A DNA stretch of 64,000 nucleotides from Sphagnum magellanicum (lineage: Eukaryota; Streptophyta; Sphagnopsida; Sphagnales; Sphagnaceae), in the NCBI GenBank assembly GCA_021904315.1, contig CM038921.1:17582590-17646589 (forward strand). Reading direction: 5' to 3'. Below the pieces are notes generated by a model. It was given only the letters and a program-made list of their open reading frames with translations. It made no database searches and was not told the origin of the DNA. Both the position numbers and the translations under genes were made by a program. Below are positions 11,149 to 25,938 of this stretch, piece by piece; the stretch's first letter is position 1; each line of letters starts with the position of its first letter.

Positions 11149-12309
11149 AATTCCAGTGACAAGTAATCGGAACTGGTATATGGGGGATTTTTTGGAATCC
11201 TTCTTCTCATGGTTGTCCATGGATCATTCAGAAACAATTTCAGAAATAATATCTCATTTTCAAGCCTAACTACTTCATTACTTTCTTAATAACTTGTCTC
11301 CCACCTTTTCTTAATAACTACCTCCATTTCATAAGTACTTCAGTCTTTTTCCCTCTCCACCAACATGAATATGAAAAAACCAATTAACATGTGTCTTTCC
11401 ATGTCCATGAAATGTATATTAATATAAATTAAATTTGACATTGACATAAATAATGATAAATTATTGAAAACCATATGAAAACATAAAAATAAAATAAAAT
11501 AAAATAAAATTATTGGTGGTCACTGGTAGTGCGTAGCAACGTAGAGCTCAAATTTATATGTGGAACCTTCACCTATGCTGAATGCACTGCAACTGTTTTT
11601 TTCTTTGTATTTTTGGTCACTCACTTGCATTAAGAAAACCTATTTTTTAAATAGTCTGAACAAGAAACTTCTACCTTCTCTCTAGGCTGTCTGGGGAGCT
11701 TTCACAACTTGGGAAGGTACCCACCAGGCTATCATTTTTTTTTAAAATAATAATTTAAAAACATTTTAAGAAAAAAATTTGCTGTCCTTTATGGAGGTCT
11801 AAACCAGTGTTGTGCATCTATATAGTTGAGGACTTACACTCCATGTAATTGTAAAATCATGTAAATCATTTTAGGTCATGTAAAAACAGTGTAAGTGTAA
11901 AAAGTTACACACCATGTAAAACAAAAACAAAAAATGAAATACAAAAAATATCAAAACATGCAAACTTTGATGAAATTGATCACTTGAAAGGTTACTTCAA
12001 TTCTAATTTCTAATGTGATCATAGAATTGGCACATTCATAAAAGTGGCAATAAGGGACAAGAGTTCCATGTGTAAAATGAACAAAACACTACCAAAATCA
12101 TGGATACATGTCTCAATTCTACACACAATCTTCTACATGATGTTCAACCTCATTCAAAATTCGACATTTAACAAATCTAGTATCTCCTTGTCAACCTTTC
12201 CAAACTCATCCACATCTTGAGATGCTTTTATAGCATCAAATCCAATAGCAGGATCATCAAACCAATCCTTGATTTAAAGAACTAAGAAATCCAAGTTTTT
12301 TAGACCAAG

Positions 12310-13615
12310 TCAACAATGACAAAGACGTGTGAGAATGCTTACAATAGAAAATACTCTCTCTCTTTCAATTTGACTACTAGGTATGTCTAGAATCGCTCTA
12401 GCTAAATAGGCAACTCTTGGAAATTTCCCTTCATGTTTTGACTGCCAAATAAGAGGGTTTCTTACTTCTTCCAAGTGCACATCAAATGTGCAAAAGCATG
12501 ACAATTCTTGTCGAACTTGCATTTACACACACAGTGTTCAAATAAGTTAACTTAAAGAGTGCAAATAATGAAACAAATCAACTTACAATGTTTTGCAAAA
12601 AAGTAAAAAAAACAACACTTACTTGTTCAAAACAAATTTCATCTTTAGACACTCCTACTCCAAAAACAACATGAGTATTACACATAGTTTCTTGCACAAT
12701 AGTTGAATAAGCATTGAACCATCCTTGGTGTTTCTAGAACAAAATCTTAAAAGTGGAGAGGAGAAACTTTCTATCATATGCAGTAGTAATCTCAATTGCT
12801 GAAAAATGACCAATATAATCTCCCATTAAACTCAAGTTTTTAAACTAGGGATCCAACATAAGAATAACCATATTATGAACTTTAAAAAGCTTGAAGCAAT
12901 CCATGAAATCAAGGAAAGGCCTCAAACATGAACTACTTGCTTTTGTGTGTTGGCACCAAGTTTTTTTCACCTTGATGCGCATGTCCATCTATGGCATCAA
13001 CTTCTAATTACAATTCCAATCTCTCCTTGGAAATTTTGATCATGTTGCCCCCTATTCATCCCATAGATAAAATGTTGTTGTAACTTTAGATGTGGCATTA
13101 AGCAAAGGCTGAACATGCAACTTTCAACAACATGTAACCATGGTTGGAAAGATATATTCAAATAATGTCTTTTGAGAAGGGAAGCCACTTTGGGATCCAA
13201 CCTCCACATCCAAACATTTTCACATGTGCTTAAAGGGGAAAACCCTTTAATCGTAAGCAATATCAAGTCCTCTAAAAAATATTTGAACTTCATCTTGTTT
13301 CTTGTAAAAAGTTTCACTCCCCAAAAAAATAGAAATTGCACTAGGTGCTACTTTGGAATGTTTATTGGTTGACTAGATGGCCTTATAACCTTCATAACCC
13401 ACTATTTGTAACCCTAAAATGTTGTATGCAACAATAACTTCTTCAACATATGTAATTAGGAATTCAAGATGCTTAGATTCAACATGCCTTTTCATGGAAC
13501 TTGTTTCAAAAAAGGCGTTGTACACAGTGTTTTCATTCTTCCCTTTTGTTTTTTTCTCAATCAAAGCGTGAAGGACAATGTGGGGGAAACAAATGCTACA
13601 TCTCAATTGTTGCAC
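12310..13615 (-). pseudogene. hAT transposase remnant (BED-like N-part to dimerisation domain)
   Basis: Fragments on the minus strand lie in the expected order. 13373-13615 has CSIC and, about 40 residues on, SSMKRHVESKH, a BED-like C2H2 pattern. 12997-13341 has FLEDLILLTIKGFSPLS and ENVWMWRLDP, typical of the hAT middle part. 12310-12522 has NPLIW, FPRVAYLARAILDIPSS and ERVFSIVS, the C-terminal dimerisation region. Frames change and stops intervene, so no active transposase is made from this copy. Confidence 0.75.
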
Positions 13616-16539
13616 TTGATCACAATTGGGAGGGTCCCCATTTTTTGCAAGAAAAAAAGCCTATGGAATAGACTTGTAACTATAACTAGCCCAAAATTTG
13701 GCTTGTTGGTGTAAAGTCACTAAGGATATTGCTCATTTTTTATCCTTATTAACTAAAACTAAGGTGTTAGGTGTTCATATTAACACATGTAGATGAAGAA
13801 GTTGTTCCCTTAAGTGGAGGGCTAAGAGGATTATTTGCAACTAAAAACTACTATACTTACACATTATTTCTTTGAATGGGTAGTGAGCTTGAAATCTCTA
13901 AGCCCACAAAATTTTCATGTTGTCATGCCATACCTTTAAACATTGCAAAAATAAAAGAATCATATTTCTAATCACAATTTTTTATGATTGCTTTCAATCA
14001 AACTAAAACATGCTAGATGATAATATAAAAAAGAACTCATTTGAAAAAGTTTTTGGTAATGGAACTTTGATATGTTACTATAAATTATTAATCTTATTGC
14101 AAGAAATCACTTTTGCTGCCTTTGGGAAGGTGTCTTGCTATTGGAACTTTGTTGGTGGGCCTAAATGTTGTTGTTGGAGTTGTGTTGGTCCAATGGAGAA
14201 CAATATAAAATACTGGTGGTCTTTAATATTTAGATGTTTAGTATGGACATGGACTAATTATGTTGCTTGAAATGTTGTTGATGCACCTTGCACATAATAA
14301 ACAACAACATCAAACCATGATAACATGTTAACAACAAAAAATAAGGCGATAATCAAATTGCCCAAAGACCTAGCTATCAAACATCAACAATAATACATTC
14401 AATCTAGATTTATTATTTGATAGATAATATGTTTGTCAAACATTGGCAACAATACATTCAATCCAAAACTATTATTTTTTATTCTTATTGTTCATTTTAT
14501 TATGTTGAAAAATAGGTCTATCATCTTCTATCAACCACTAAGATAATAGTTTAACAACTTGTGGGACATGAGAAGGGAATAAATAATCAACCAACTAATA
14601 AATAGAAAGGGCATTTGTCATTATTAAAACAAAATTTGAGTACCTATTTTGACTTTTGACCACCAACATTTTCCTTTAATGTATGGTAGCTACTTAATTC
14701 AGAAGCATTATCATTTGACTCTACCAATTCTAAGACCATTTTGTGAAAGGGTTAATTTTTCCCTCCTATGAATACAAAATATGAATGCATGATACAATAC
14801 ATCACACATATAACTATAAAGGTAACCAAAAAAAACTTTTGCCAATAGCCAAACCCTAACAAACCTTGATCACAAAAACAACCACAATTTAAAAACAAAC
14901 AAATAGAAAAAAAGAAACAAGCTAAAAAAACAAAACAACAAGAAAAAAGTTTTAAATGATGGATTTGCTTACAAGGTTGTTAGTCTCTCTTCAACAAACT
15001 GAACGTGGCTAATGGATGCACAAAAATGACCTTAGTTCATTATACCAAGGTTCTTTAACCACCAATGGAACATAAGAAGACTTGTTTGGGAATGGTGAGA
15101 AATGGTTGTGGCCTTATTCACCTAAAGCAGTCAATGAAAAACATGGGAATGATGGCCAACAAGGACTTTTGAACTAGGCTCATGTTTAAAACCGAAGTTT
15201 GAAGTAAAGTAAACCCTGGCAACTTTATAAGGAAGCTTGATTTTCCTATTAGAAATGTAGATGGGCTTGAAAAAGATGCAAGATGTGTTGGGCACATGTT
15301 AAATACCTTTTCCAAAGTGGGGCACATGACTAATGCACAAGAATGTCAACACCATGTGTCAACTAATGATGCCAAGTGTAAGGGTATAAAACCTAATCTA
15401 CTTATGTCACAACCAAGTCCAACTATTGTATAGACAAAATGTGAATTGTTTCAGAAAGGTAGTATTTTTGAAAATGATGTAAGCATGAACATGTTGAAAG
15501 ATTATCCATGACCACTAAGAGATGGAACCAAAGTACTAGATATTTATAATCCCTTTCAATTTCCTTTTGATGGGATTTCAAGTGTTACCATTTTTAGAAG
15601 CAAGTTTATATGCATCTTCATGGACATCCGACAAACCATGGGGTCCCAATTATTAGGGGGTAACAACACAAGGAGAACTTGACACTATTTATGGGAGAGT
15701 TCAAATTGAGACTATGAATCAACCAATGAAGGTTCATGTGATTTGGTAGTTAACATCTAAACATGCACAACATTGGTTTCATCTTTGAGTTGTTGGTAAC
15801 AAATGTTTGATACATATACATAGGACCTTTAATCAATCTTGTCAAAGTCACTAATTTGTCAATCATTTGACTAATTTGATGCTATAATTGATTTTGAACT
15901 TGATTCAATTCTTGCATTGATGGAGAAGAGGAACCATAAATTTCCTCACATGGGAAAATATCATTTGCACAAATTGTACCAAATGATGAACAAACTCCTT
16001 ACATGTCAGAATAAGATATTTCCTTGCCGTGCAATGTGGTTGATAGTTGATACCAAAAGCATGTGAAGAAATGTGCGTCCAAGTCCTTCATTAAATTTTC
16101 AAAGCTTAATTGAAACATCAAAAGTAACCTCTTCTCGTGCTATGTATAATAAGAGATTTCCAATGCACAATTTGTTAGATTCCAAGAAATATTTGCTTTA
16201 AAGTCAAGTCACACATTTCACTTCAACTTTGAGCTCCAAGCTCCAACTCCTTGCCAAAAAATAAAATGCAAAGAAGGAATATGACCAAGATAGGAGAGTA
16301 AGATGACAAGACAATAAAGGTTTGCATTAGGTTCATTTGAAGAAGTTGATGAAGCATGTGAGCTTGAACAACCTTTTGAATGTTTGAACATCTTGAGCAT
16401 GAGCGTCTTAAACATGAACTCTTGAGCATCCTAAGCACAAGCTTTTGTGTGTTTTGAGTGTCCTAAACGTGAACTCCTGTGTGTCTTAAGTGTTTGAGTT
16501 TTGGGTGCCTTGAGTTTCACCATTCCAACTTTTTGCACA

Positions 16540-16960
16540 TAAAAAATGACAAGGGGGGAAAAAGACCACAAGATGATTAAGAAACTCCAACTTCCTACAC
16601 AAGAAAATGACAAAGGGGAACAAAACAACAAGATGACCAATCAATGCACATGGCCTTGCTCACTTGAAAAAACTGGCATTGAATGTCAAATGATCAAAAA
16701 TAAAGCTCTAAGCTTTGCCACTCGAGCTTTTTGGACACAAGAATGGATGAAGGGGAACAAGACAACAAGACACAAGATCAAGAAGCAAAAAGAACAAATG
16801 CAAAAACAATAAAAGCCCTAGGTCAAGGCTCATAGTTTTGTTCACTTGAAAAAGGCATTAACTTCAAGCTTTGAGCTTCGACCTCATCACACCAACTCTA
16901 CCACTCCAACTTCCTACACATAAGAAATGACGAAGGGGAACAAGAGAATGCACAATAACA
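16540..16960. repeat. Degenerate internal repeats in the hAT interior
   Basis: CTCCAACTTCCTACACA(T)AAGAAA is followed by TGAC(A/G)AAGGGGAACAA at about 16585 and 16907, with weaker copies at about 16530 and 16740. Upstream, 16390-16505 repeats CTTGAGCAT/GTCTTAA(A/G) words. The plus frame 16546-16812 is most likely an artefact of this. Confidence 0.45.
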
Positions 16961-17841
16961 ACCACTACAAGGATGATAACACCATCACAAAAACAAGGAA
17001 AAATGAAGGGAGCATGACCACGATGGGGTATAGAAACATTTTATTCATTTGAAAATGACATTGCACTGAAGATGGCAGCTCATAAGGTGATGGCACAAAG
17101 CATTAACAAAACAAGGAATTGCATAAACAAATAGCTCCCCCAAACTCTTAACCCTTATATGTTTACGTAGATTTTACATAGGATCATGTAAGTATAAATA
17201 TATATTTTAAAAATAAACATTAGGTGTGTAATTGTAAGTGCAAAAAAATGGCGTGTATTACACTTACCCAAATTTTATACATCGTATATGACTATTGGCA
17301 TTTACATGCACAACACTATGCATTCCCCTATATGTAAGGTTTCCAAAATTTCAATAGTTATTTACACAACTTAGGTGTTTTCAACTATTCTTGAGTTTCA
17401 AGGCAATACTAATTTGAGCTCCACGTTGTAATGGACTATCAACGACGATCAATTATTTTATATTTTTCCCTATGTTTTCATATGGTTTTCAATAATTTAT
17501 CATTATTTATGTCCATGTCAAATTTAATTTAAATTAATATACATTTCATGGACATGAAAAGACACACGTTTGTTATTTATTTTATTCATATCCATGTTGA
17601 TGAGTAGGGGAAAAAAATGAAATTATAAAATGGAGGTAGTTATTAAGAAAGGTGAGAGATAGTTATTAAAAAAGTTAATAAGGAAAGGAAATGATTATTA
17701 GAAAAATTGAAATAGTTAGGCTTGAAAATGAAAATGAGATAGTTATTTCTGAAATTATCTTTGGAATGGTTCATGGATGACCATATGAAGGATTCCGAAA
17801 AATCCCCCATATACCAATTCCGATTACTCGTCATTGGAATT

Positions 17842-18480
17842 TGTTTAGGAAGGATCTTCCACTTTTGATTATCATATAAAATCTTTTTAAGATGATGTTT
17901 ACAAGACCCCTTTATTCATTAGGATTGCAAAGTTTTTTCACATTCCCAAAATTCTATTTCATTAAATAGTTATGGTTGACATTCGTTAACAAAGTGTGTT
18001 CCATGTTCCCAAAGTTCCTTTTTTCTGTTACAACGGTATTTTGGGTGAACCAGCACACTCCGGTAGTGCCATGGTAAAAATCCATTTAAATTATTTTTAA
18101 ATAATACAAATATCCCATGCTTAGACTAAACCAAGGTCTCCAAGTTGAAATCTAACGTTTTTTTGGCTTAATATGACCATTAAAAGGCCTTATTCAAAAA
18201 GGTGAAAGTACCACCATGGACATTAGTGCACCCCAATAGTATTTTTGCAAAGTTCTCTCTCACTAATATTGTTTATTCCCTTAATGTGAAATAACATTAC
18301 TCATTATTAAATAGTGGTGGGAAGACCCCAAAGTTCAAAAAATAAAATAAAATAGGTTGTGATGGGCATCTTTGATTGGCCCATCACCAAATTTTATGCT
18401 TTTTGAACTTCATATCATCCCAAAACAAATATATTGTAATCTCCTCCTAAGTAATTGGGGGTACTTATTCTGTTTCATAT
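17842..18480. other. AT-rich spacer holding one MITE-like repeat
   Basis: Apart from the MITE-like element at 18043-18234, nothing was recognised. Confidence 0.4.
18043..18234. mobile_element. MITE-like element copy 1 (pair with 35244-35413)
   Basis: About 190 bp beginning GGGTGAAC and ending in the inverted form (GTGCACCCC); CCATGG occurs near each end in opposite order. The core (TCCATTTAAATTATTT.TAAA, ATCCCATGCT.AGACTAAA, TTTTTTGG.CTTA, AAAAAGGT) is shared with 35244-35413. No target duplication assigned. Confidence 0.6.
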
Positions 18481-18499
18481 TAATTAGTTGAGGGTGCCT

Positions 18500-18830
18500 C
18501 ACAAGTCCAACTTTCTTCTTTTGCAGTTAGCCAATTTGATTGGCCCATCGCAAAAAAAAAGTTGAAACTACCAAGGCTCCCCAAAACAAAAGATTCTATG
18601 GAAAGATGGAGTGCCTCACCCTTTGGCCCACCTATATAGGTGAGAAAGGGAGGACTTTGGGCAAAACATATGGGATTAAAATGAAGTGCTATTGGGAACA
18701 CACTTGGGGAACACCTTGGGAACCTTGGGAATATATTGGGAACAAAGGAAAAATGAAAAAAAATCCTCGGCCCCTTGCCCCTCCCCCCGCCCACCCCAAA
18801 CAAAAAACTTAAAAGAAAAAAAATGAAGGC
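18500..18830. repeat. Dispersed repeat with GAGGTGCTATTGGGAAC core (three copies)
   Basis: Related copies lie at about 20640-20890 (same orientation) and 35860-36000 (inverted). Shared parts are TTTGGGCAAA.ATATGGGAT, GTGCTATTGGGAAC, then reiterated TTGGGAAC words and a G/C homopolymer-rich block. The open frames across it on both strands are not credible genes. Confidence 0.5.
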
Positions 18831-18902
18831 ATTTTGACTACATGTTGAGCCTTCCCATTTGCTGCATGAAACTTCTGTTTTAAAAATTGTTCATCACCAT
18901 TT

Positions 18903-19418
18903 TTGGCTTGGGCTTATAATTGTATATTTAGTATAAGCAAGCTCTAAAATAACATCTTTAGAATAAAATCCAGTACAAAAAGGGAAACCTATTAAAGATA
19001 GGCTGCTTATAAACATCATAACATAAGTAAAAGGTAACAAAGAAGCAGGCCCTCCAATCTTACGCATATCTTGCTCATCTGACATGGCATGAATCACTGA
19101 ACTTGCACTCAAAAAGAGTAATGCTTTAAAAAAGGCGTGATTCATTAAATCAAATATGTTAACATAATAGTTGGAAATGCCACATGGAAAGATCATATAA
19201 CCTAATTGACTACAAGTTGAATAAGCTATGACCCTCTTTAAATCGTTCTGTAATATTGCAGTAGTCGCTGCAAAAAATGACATCATAGCTCCTACGAAAG
19301 TAATAACAATCAAAGCATTAGGTGGATATTCAAATAAAGGAGAGCACCTTGCTATCATAAAAACGCCTGTTATTACCATAGTAGCTGCATGAATTAGAGC
19401 AGATACTGGAGTGGGCTA
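18903..19418 (-). pseudogene. nad5: Mitochondrial nad5 (NADH dehydrogenase subunit 5) fragment in nuclear DNA
   Basis: About 165 codons of plant-type ND5, minus strand: [89 protein letters not shown]. It is cut off at both ends: the expected start of ND5 is missing upstream (homology fades near 19418 with TAG just before CCCACTCCA), and it stops after YTKYTI near 18915. It is open over 161 codons but lacks most of the ~670-residue protein, so it is a mitochondrial-to-nuclear transfer. Sequence to about 19750 may also be organellar but was not recognised. Confidence 0.88.
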
Positions 19419-19419
19419 C

Positions 19420-21105
19420 TCTTCAAGCTTTTCCGCTTCTACAAGGCCAGAAAATAAAGATTTTGGAGTATTGGGTAATGAGCTGGTGAGCTTAGCAAAA
19501 GTAGGGACTGGATCTTCCACTTATGAAATAAAGACTCTCCCAAAAATTTGTAAGATGGCCACTGTGCTTTTAACAACTGAGATGTTCTTTCTCTTTTATG
19601 CATAAATGCATTTGATGCCATCTCAGCCCATTCTAACGATTTTTGAAAATATATTTTGCAAAGCAAAAGAAAAAATTTTGAGCTTTTTCGAAGTAAATCC
19701 TGGTAGATCGATCCGACATGCAGCGCTTTGATATTAGTATTAGATTAGTGGGGATCATGGGGTTCAAGTGACAACTTCGAATGTAATAAATTCATTGATT
19801 CACCCAAGAGGAAAAAACCTTTATCAAAACATCTCAAGGAAAAAAAAAAGGAGAATCCTTTTGAAGTGTGAGTGGTATGAAATAAAAGTTTTATTCATAA
19901 TAACACTATACATATTGCAACAATACTTCAAAAAGTATGAGCATTATTTGCATACAAAGGCACAAAATCTGAATGAAAATCTTGTTGCGATCCATCAAAT
20001 TCACTAGGCACTTCTAATGGAGGACAACTGAAATTTTTTTAGCAAAGATAACTATACAACTCTTTTTTTTGCAGCTTTTCAAATTTTTAACCCAAGTAAG
20101 GAATGTTTAAAAGAAAATTGAGGTATGTCATGAAGATCCACCAAATATGGTGCAATCATGCATTTTTATAAAAACTTTGATTGTTGATAATCCATTCCAA
20201 CATTTGGAACAAAACCACCCAACCAGCTGAGGAATAAAATTGACCATTTTGATCATTTGGTGTAACACCCTTGCAAGAGATGAATTCATCGTTTTTTTCA
20301 TCTTGTGCTTATGAAACATTGTTGTGTGCTCCAAAACATTTTCAAATATGAGACACACGCCATTGTAATACTCTTGTGACTCCATATTTAACAAACTATA
20401 ACATGCCAAGTTTCATCATTTCCGCCCCCACTAACATTATGATGCACAAATTGAAAATGATTTTCATCAATATTTTTCATCCAGTAACCAACCATATCAA
20501 CAAATATATGAAGGCCAGTGTTTTATAACTACTTCACATGCTCAAATGGTGCTTTTTTTTATCATCCCACCCCAACCGCTCTTTGAGAACCTTGTTCAAT
20601 ATTTTCAAACTTGAAATACACAATTTGATGACCATTGGCATATGAAGATGTGAAGGAGTGCCACCTCTTTCTAATGCACAAGTGTGAAACTTTAGGGCAA
20701 AGGATATGGGATGAAGTGAGGTGCTATTAGGAACTTGGGGTGGGGGGGGGTGGGGGGGGTGTGGAACCATTGGGAACCCATTGAGAACTTTGATGAGAAC
20801 ACATTGAGAACTTGATGAGAACGCATTTGGAACTAGAAAAAATCCAAATAATCCAACATCCACCCTCTCCAAGAGAAAAATAAAATTAGGCCCCTCAGGT
20901 GTATGCTGGCTCACCTCATTCGCTGGCAAGAATTTCTATGCCTACCTGTGCTCTTTACCATTTTTGGCCTAGGCTAATGCGAGGGGTGGGAACGGTAAGA
21001 TGTGTGTTCCCCGTTCTCACAGAGTTTCTTTGCATGTGTTCCACCATACGATCCACGTGGCGTTTCATGGAAAGTTCTAGATTTTTAAAAAAGCCTTTGG
21101 TTTCC
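19420..21105. other. Intergenic region with repeats
   Basis: No gene recognised. 20128-20409 (minus) is open for 93 codons without family resemblance. 20640-20890 belongs to the GAGGTGCTATTGGGAAC repeat family and includes G-runs at 20741-20760. A G-box (CCACGTGGC) lies at about 21053-21061, followed by GAAAGTTCTAGA, which resembles a heat-shock element. Both are upstream of the reductase gene. Confidence 0.4.
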
Positions 21106-21620
21106 GACGTGACGATCTTGGTGAGACCTCATTTGAGGCTCTCATTTGAAGACCTGAGACTAGGACCTCAATCCAGACAGAAAGGCGCACCAGAAAATGA
21201 TCCTTACCTTTGGTTGCCGACGTGACAATCAGAACAAGACCTCATTTGAGGCTCTCATTTGGAGACCTGAGATGAGGACCTCAATCCAGACAGAAAGCCA
21301 GGCCGGAAAATGATCTGGATCCATGGATTCGGATGTGTGATCATTTGAGGCTCTCATTTGAAGACCTCAGACGAGGATTCCAATCCGGATAGGAAGACCG
21401 GGGGGTGGGGGGGTGGGGTTCAGGATGAGACCTCATTTGAGGCTCTCGTTTGAAGACCTGAGAAGAGGACCTCAATCCAGACACAAAACCGGGAAAGGAA
21501 ATGACCCGGATCGTTGGTTGGCAACATGACGATCAGGATGAGACCTCATTTGAGGCTCTCATTTGAAGAACCTGACACGAGGACCTGAATCTAGACAGGA
21601 AGGCCGGGGGGTGGGTTGGG
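21106..21620. repeat. Five tandem ~105-125-bp repeats just upstream of the reductase gene
   Basis: Each unit contains CATTTGAGGCTCTC(A/G)TTTG, then AGACCT(G/C)AGA, then GGA(C/T)(C/T)(T/C)CAATCC.GA(C/T)A. Some units carry CCGACGTGAC.ATCAG and GG(C/T)CGGAAAATGATC linkers. One unit has a G-run (about 21400-21418). The array ends about 100 bp before the start codon, so it occupies the proximal promoter. Confidence 0.8.
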
Positions 21621-21716
21621 ATGAGCTTCTTGTGAGGAGGAAGAGCTCCTCGCGCACAAGGTGGGGGTGTTTTCGGGCAGCAATTTCGCAGCGCTCTGCG
21701 TTTCTTTCTTGCGTCA

Positions 21717-23863
<2,147 letters not shown>

Positions 23864-25938
23864 TAGGGTTAAGCAGGAAAGGTTCCTGTATTCTCTTTGC
23901 TGTCTTTCCAGCAAAACACTGGAAGTAGCTGTAGCTCACTTTCAGATTCAGATAGAGAATCAGAAAACTGCTCACAGCTTGGGTTCAATAACCACTGACT
24001 GGAGCCAAACAAGAACTAGATTTCTTCATCAGATTCAGATCTCTGTGTAGAAGCCATGACTAGTCATGTGTGGTGTAATTAGTAAACTAGGTGATGTGCA
24101 TGCAGCCTATTCCATGCCTTGTTCAGTGAACACATTCAAATGTCATCTCAGCACTTCTATAGCAAGAAGTTGCTAATTACCATCTTATGAAATCTGTGTT
24201 ATTGTGCATCCCTTACTAACAGCTCAGACATTGGAGGCCAGGTGTGTAAAACCCTGACAAACATGGCAACAACTGGCACTCTTGGTGCTGAGGACAAAAG
24301 CCATGTTTGGTAATTTGTAACTATCATATGTTTGGGTGCATGCTTTCAAAAATATCACTCTAACTAACATTGTGGTTGAAGAAAGAGTTTATTTTTAATC
24401 TTTGCATCTCCCATCTTTGGGGAACGGGGCAGATCTTACCTCCAAAAGGTAAGAAGAGGAGCTCATGCAAAATTTCAGCAAGATGACAACAAGTAAACGG
24501 AATCACTTTGTGCTTGCAAGTGGATGAGCACATTATGGCTGTGATAGTTGAAGAAAGTCTGCTTCCATAGAGGTGTCAAGTATCTTGAGCTCAAGATGCT
24601 TCCTCTCTTGCCCACCAAAGCCTCTGGAATCCAGAAATTTTGCGCTCTAAGTTCAGGCGAGAATGGGTGCTGATGAGGCCAGGATTTGGGAATGGGGCCT
24701 TGTGCACATCTATGAAAATTTAGCAGAGCACAACAAGATTTTGGAAGTTCTCAACAATTTCTCGCTTCAAGATTCAGAGGGGATGGCACAAGGGATTTCT
24801 CCTGTACGTCTGAAGAATTTTTTTTCAGTAAGACTACAATTGTACAGCCTGACATATCCTTGCATTTTGTTGCTCAAGTCACGTGTGTGGGTAGTGTATG
24901 GTAAGCTAAAGCACAAACTAGCTGTTGAATGAGTCCAACATTTGCTAGCTACTGAAAGTCAGGGATGAGTGCACAGATCGACTGCCACACTTGCCATCAT
25001 AGCAGACAGAAGTTGATAAAGTAGATGTGTACATTGATCCAAAAGACATAGAGCTCACAACAGCAAAAATAAAAGGGTGCTGGTGCACTGAACAAGGTAG
25101 AAACTGCAGAAAATCTGGTGGGTAAGCCTATTGACATTTGCACTTGCATCTTCTGTTGCATTGAGCACTTCTGGATCTAGAACAAAGTGCATGCTTTTCA
25201 CCTTCTTTGTGCCAAGGTTTTCAATCTCCAAAATGAGAGCTGCAGTGCTCCCTTGCTGCTATTTTCTTCTTGATTACTCTTCTCATGTTTGGTCTAGAAA
25301 AACTCCATGGTGACACATGAGAGATCAAGAAGGTGGAGACTCAAATCTGAGGGTACAACAGATTGCTAGGAACATTGGGATCAGTTATACAGTCCATGAC
25401 TGAATTGTGTGCAACAGCAAGCTGCTGGTTTACAGACATGGAAAGGCCCCGATACTCAAGCACACCCCCGAGATGCAAGTTGCACAACAAGCCTTGTGGC
25501 AAGCTGAACCTTGACATGGACACCCACACTGTATACAATGCTGCCAAGATCAGCATCTCCACTGTCACACTGCCCATCACCACATGGGTAAGCCACCTTT
25601 GAATCTTATCACATTGCTGCTTGATAGATTTATTGCAACACTGCACATACCAAGATTAAAAACCAAGGATGAAATCAGAGAACAGCAGCAAGAACACAAA
25701 TAAGCTGAAGACAACAAATAGCAGCTAACCTATTAGAATGGGAAGCCCCAGGGACAAGTTTGCAAACCAACAACCACTGGCTGAGATGAGGAAGATGAGT
25801 CAATCAATGATCAGGCTCAAAATGTATGCACTCGTGATACATCTTGAACTGAGATATTTCTTTTTCAAAATTAGGGCATGATAGTGTTACTGGAATGTGA
25901 AATCTGTTGACAATGAGGACACTGGCAAGAGTTACCAG
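23864..25938. other. Convergent intergenic region with unrecognised open stretches
   Basis: Lies between two convergent genes. 24663-24932 (plus) starts with a codon-like segment (MGADEARIWEWGLVHIYENL) of unknown family. On the minus strand, about 25125-25242 reads LEIENLGTKKVKSMHFVLDP after an acceptor-like CACTGCAG, and 25341-25646 is open. These may be exons of an unrecognised gene or decayed coding DNA; I could not chain them. Confidence 0.3.

Larger units (their letters stand above)
11805..17318 (-). mobile_element. hAT transposon, decayed, nested in the long-TIR element
   Basis: The left end reads CAGTGTTGTGCAT (11805) and the right end ATGCACAACACTA (17306-17318), an inverted pair of hAT-like form. 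Subterminal DNA on both sides is rich in GTAAGTGTAA/TTACAC words, as in many hAT elements. An 8-bp target duplication was not recognisable. Transposase remnants lie on the minus strand near the left end. The interior from 13.9 to 16.5 kb is AT-rich without recognised genes. Confidence 0.55.
11149..17841. mobile_element. Element with ~430-bp terminal inverted repeats, containing a hAT
   Basis: The left arm (11149 to about 11575) and right arm (about 17405 to 17841) are inverted copies. Both outer ends start AATTCCARTGACRAGTAATC, continue TGGTATATGGGGGATTTTT, and end at the inner side near GAGCTCAAATT. Divergence and small indels are visible. No clean target duplication was found next to the arms. 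Arm length would suit a Mutator-like or foldback element. No coding belonging to the outer element was recognised; the interior is occupied by a hAT element. Confidence 0.7.

Noticed and set aside
18480..18812. 107- and 90-codon frames on opposite strands
   Set aside because: They lie in a dispersed repeat with homopolymer runs and have no domain.
20899..21225. 108-codon plus-strand frame upstream of the reductase
   Set aside because: Runs into the tandem array and does not resemble a protein family.
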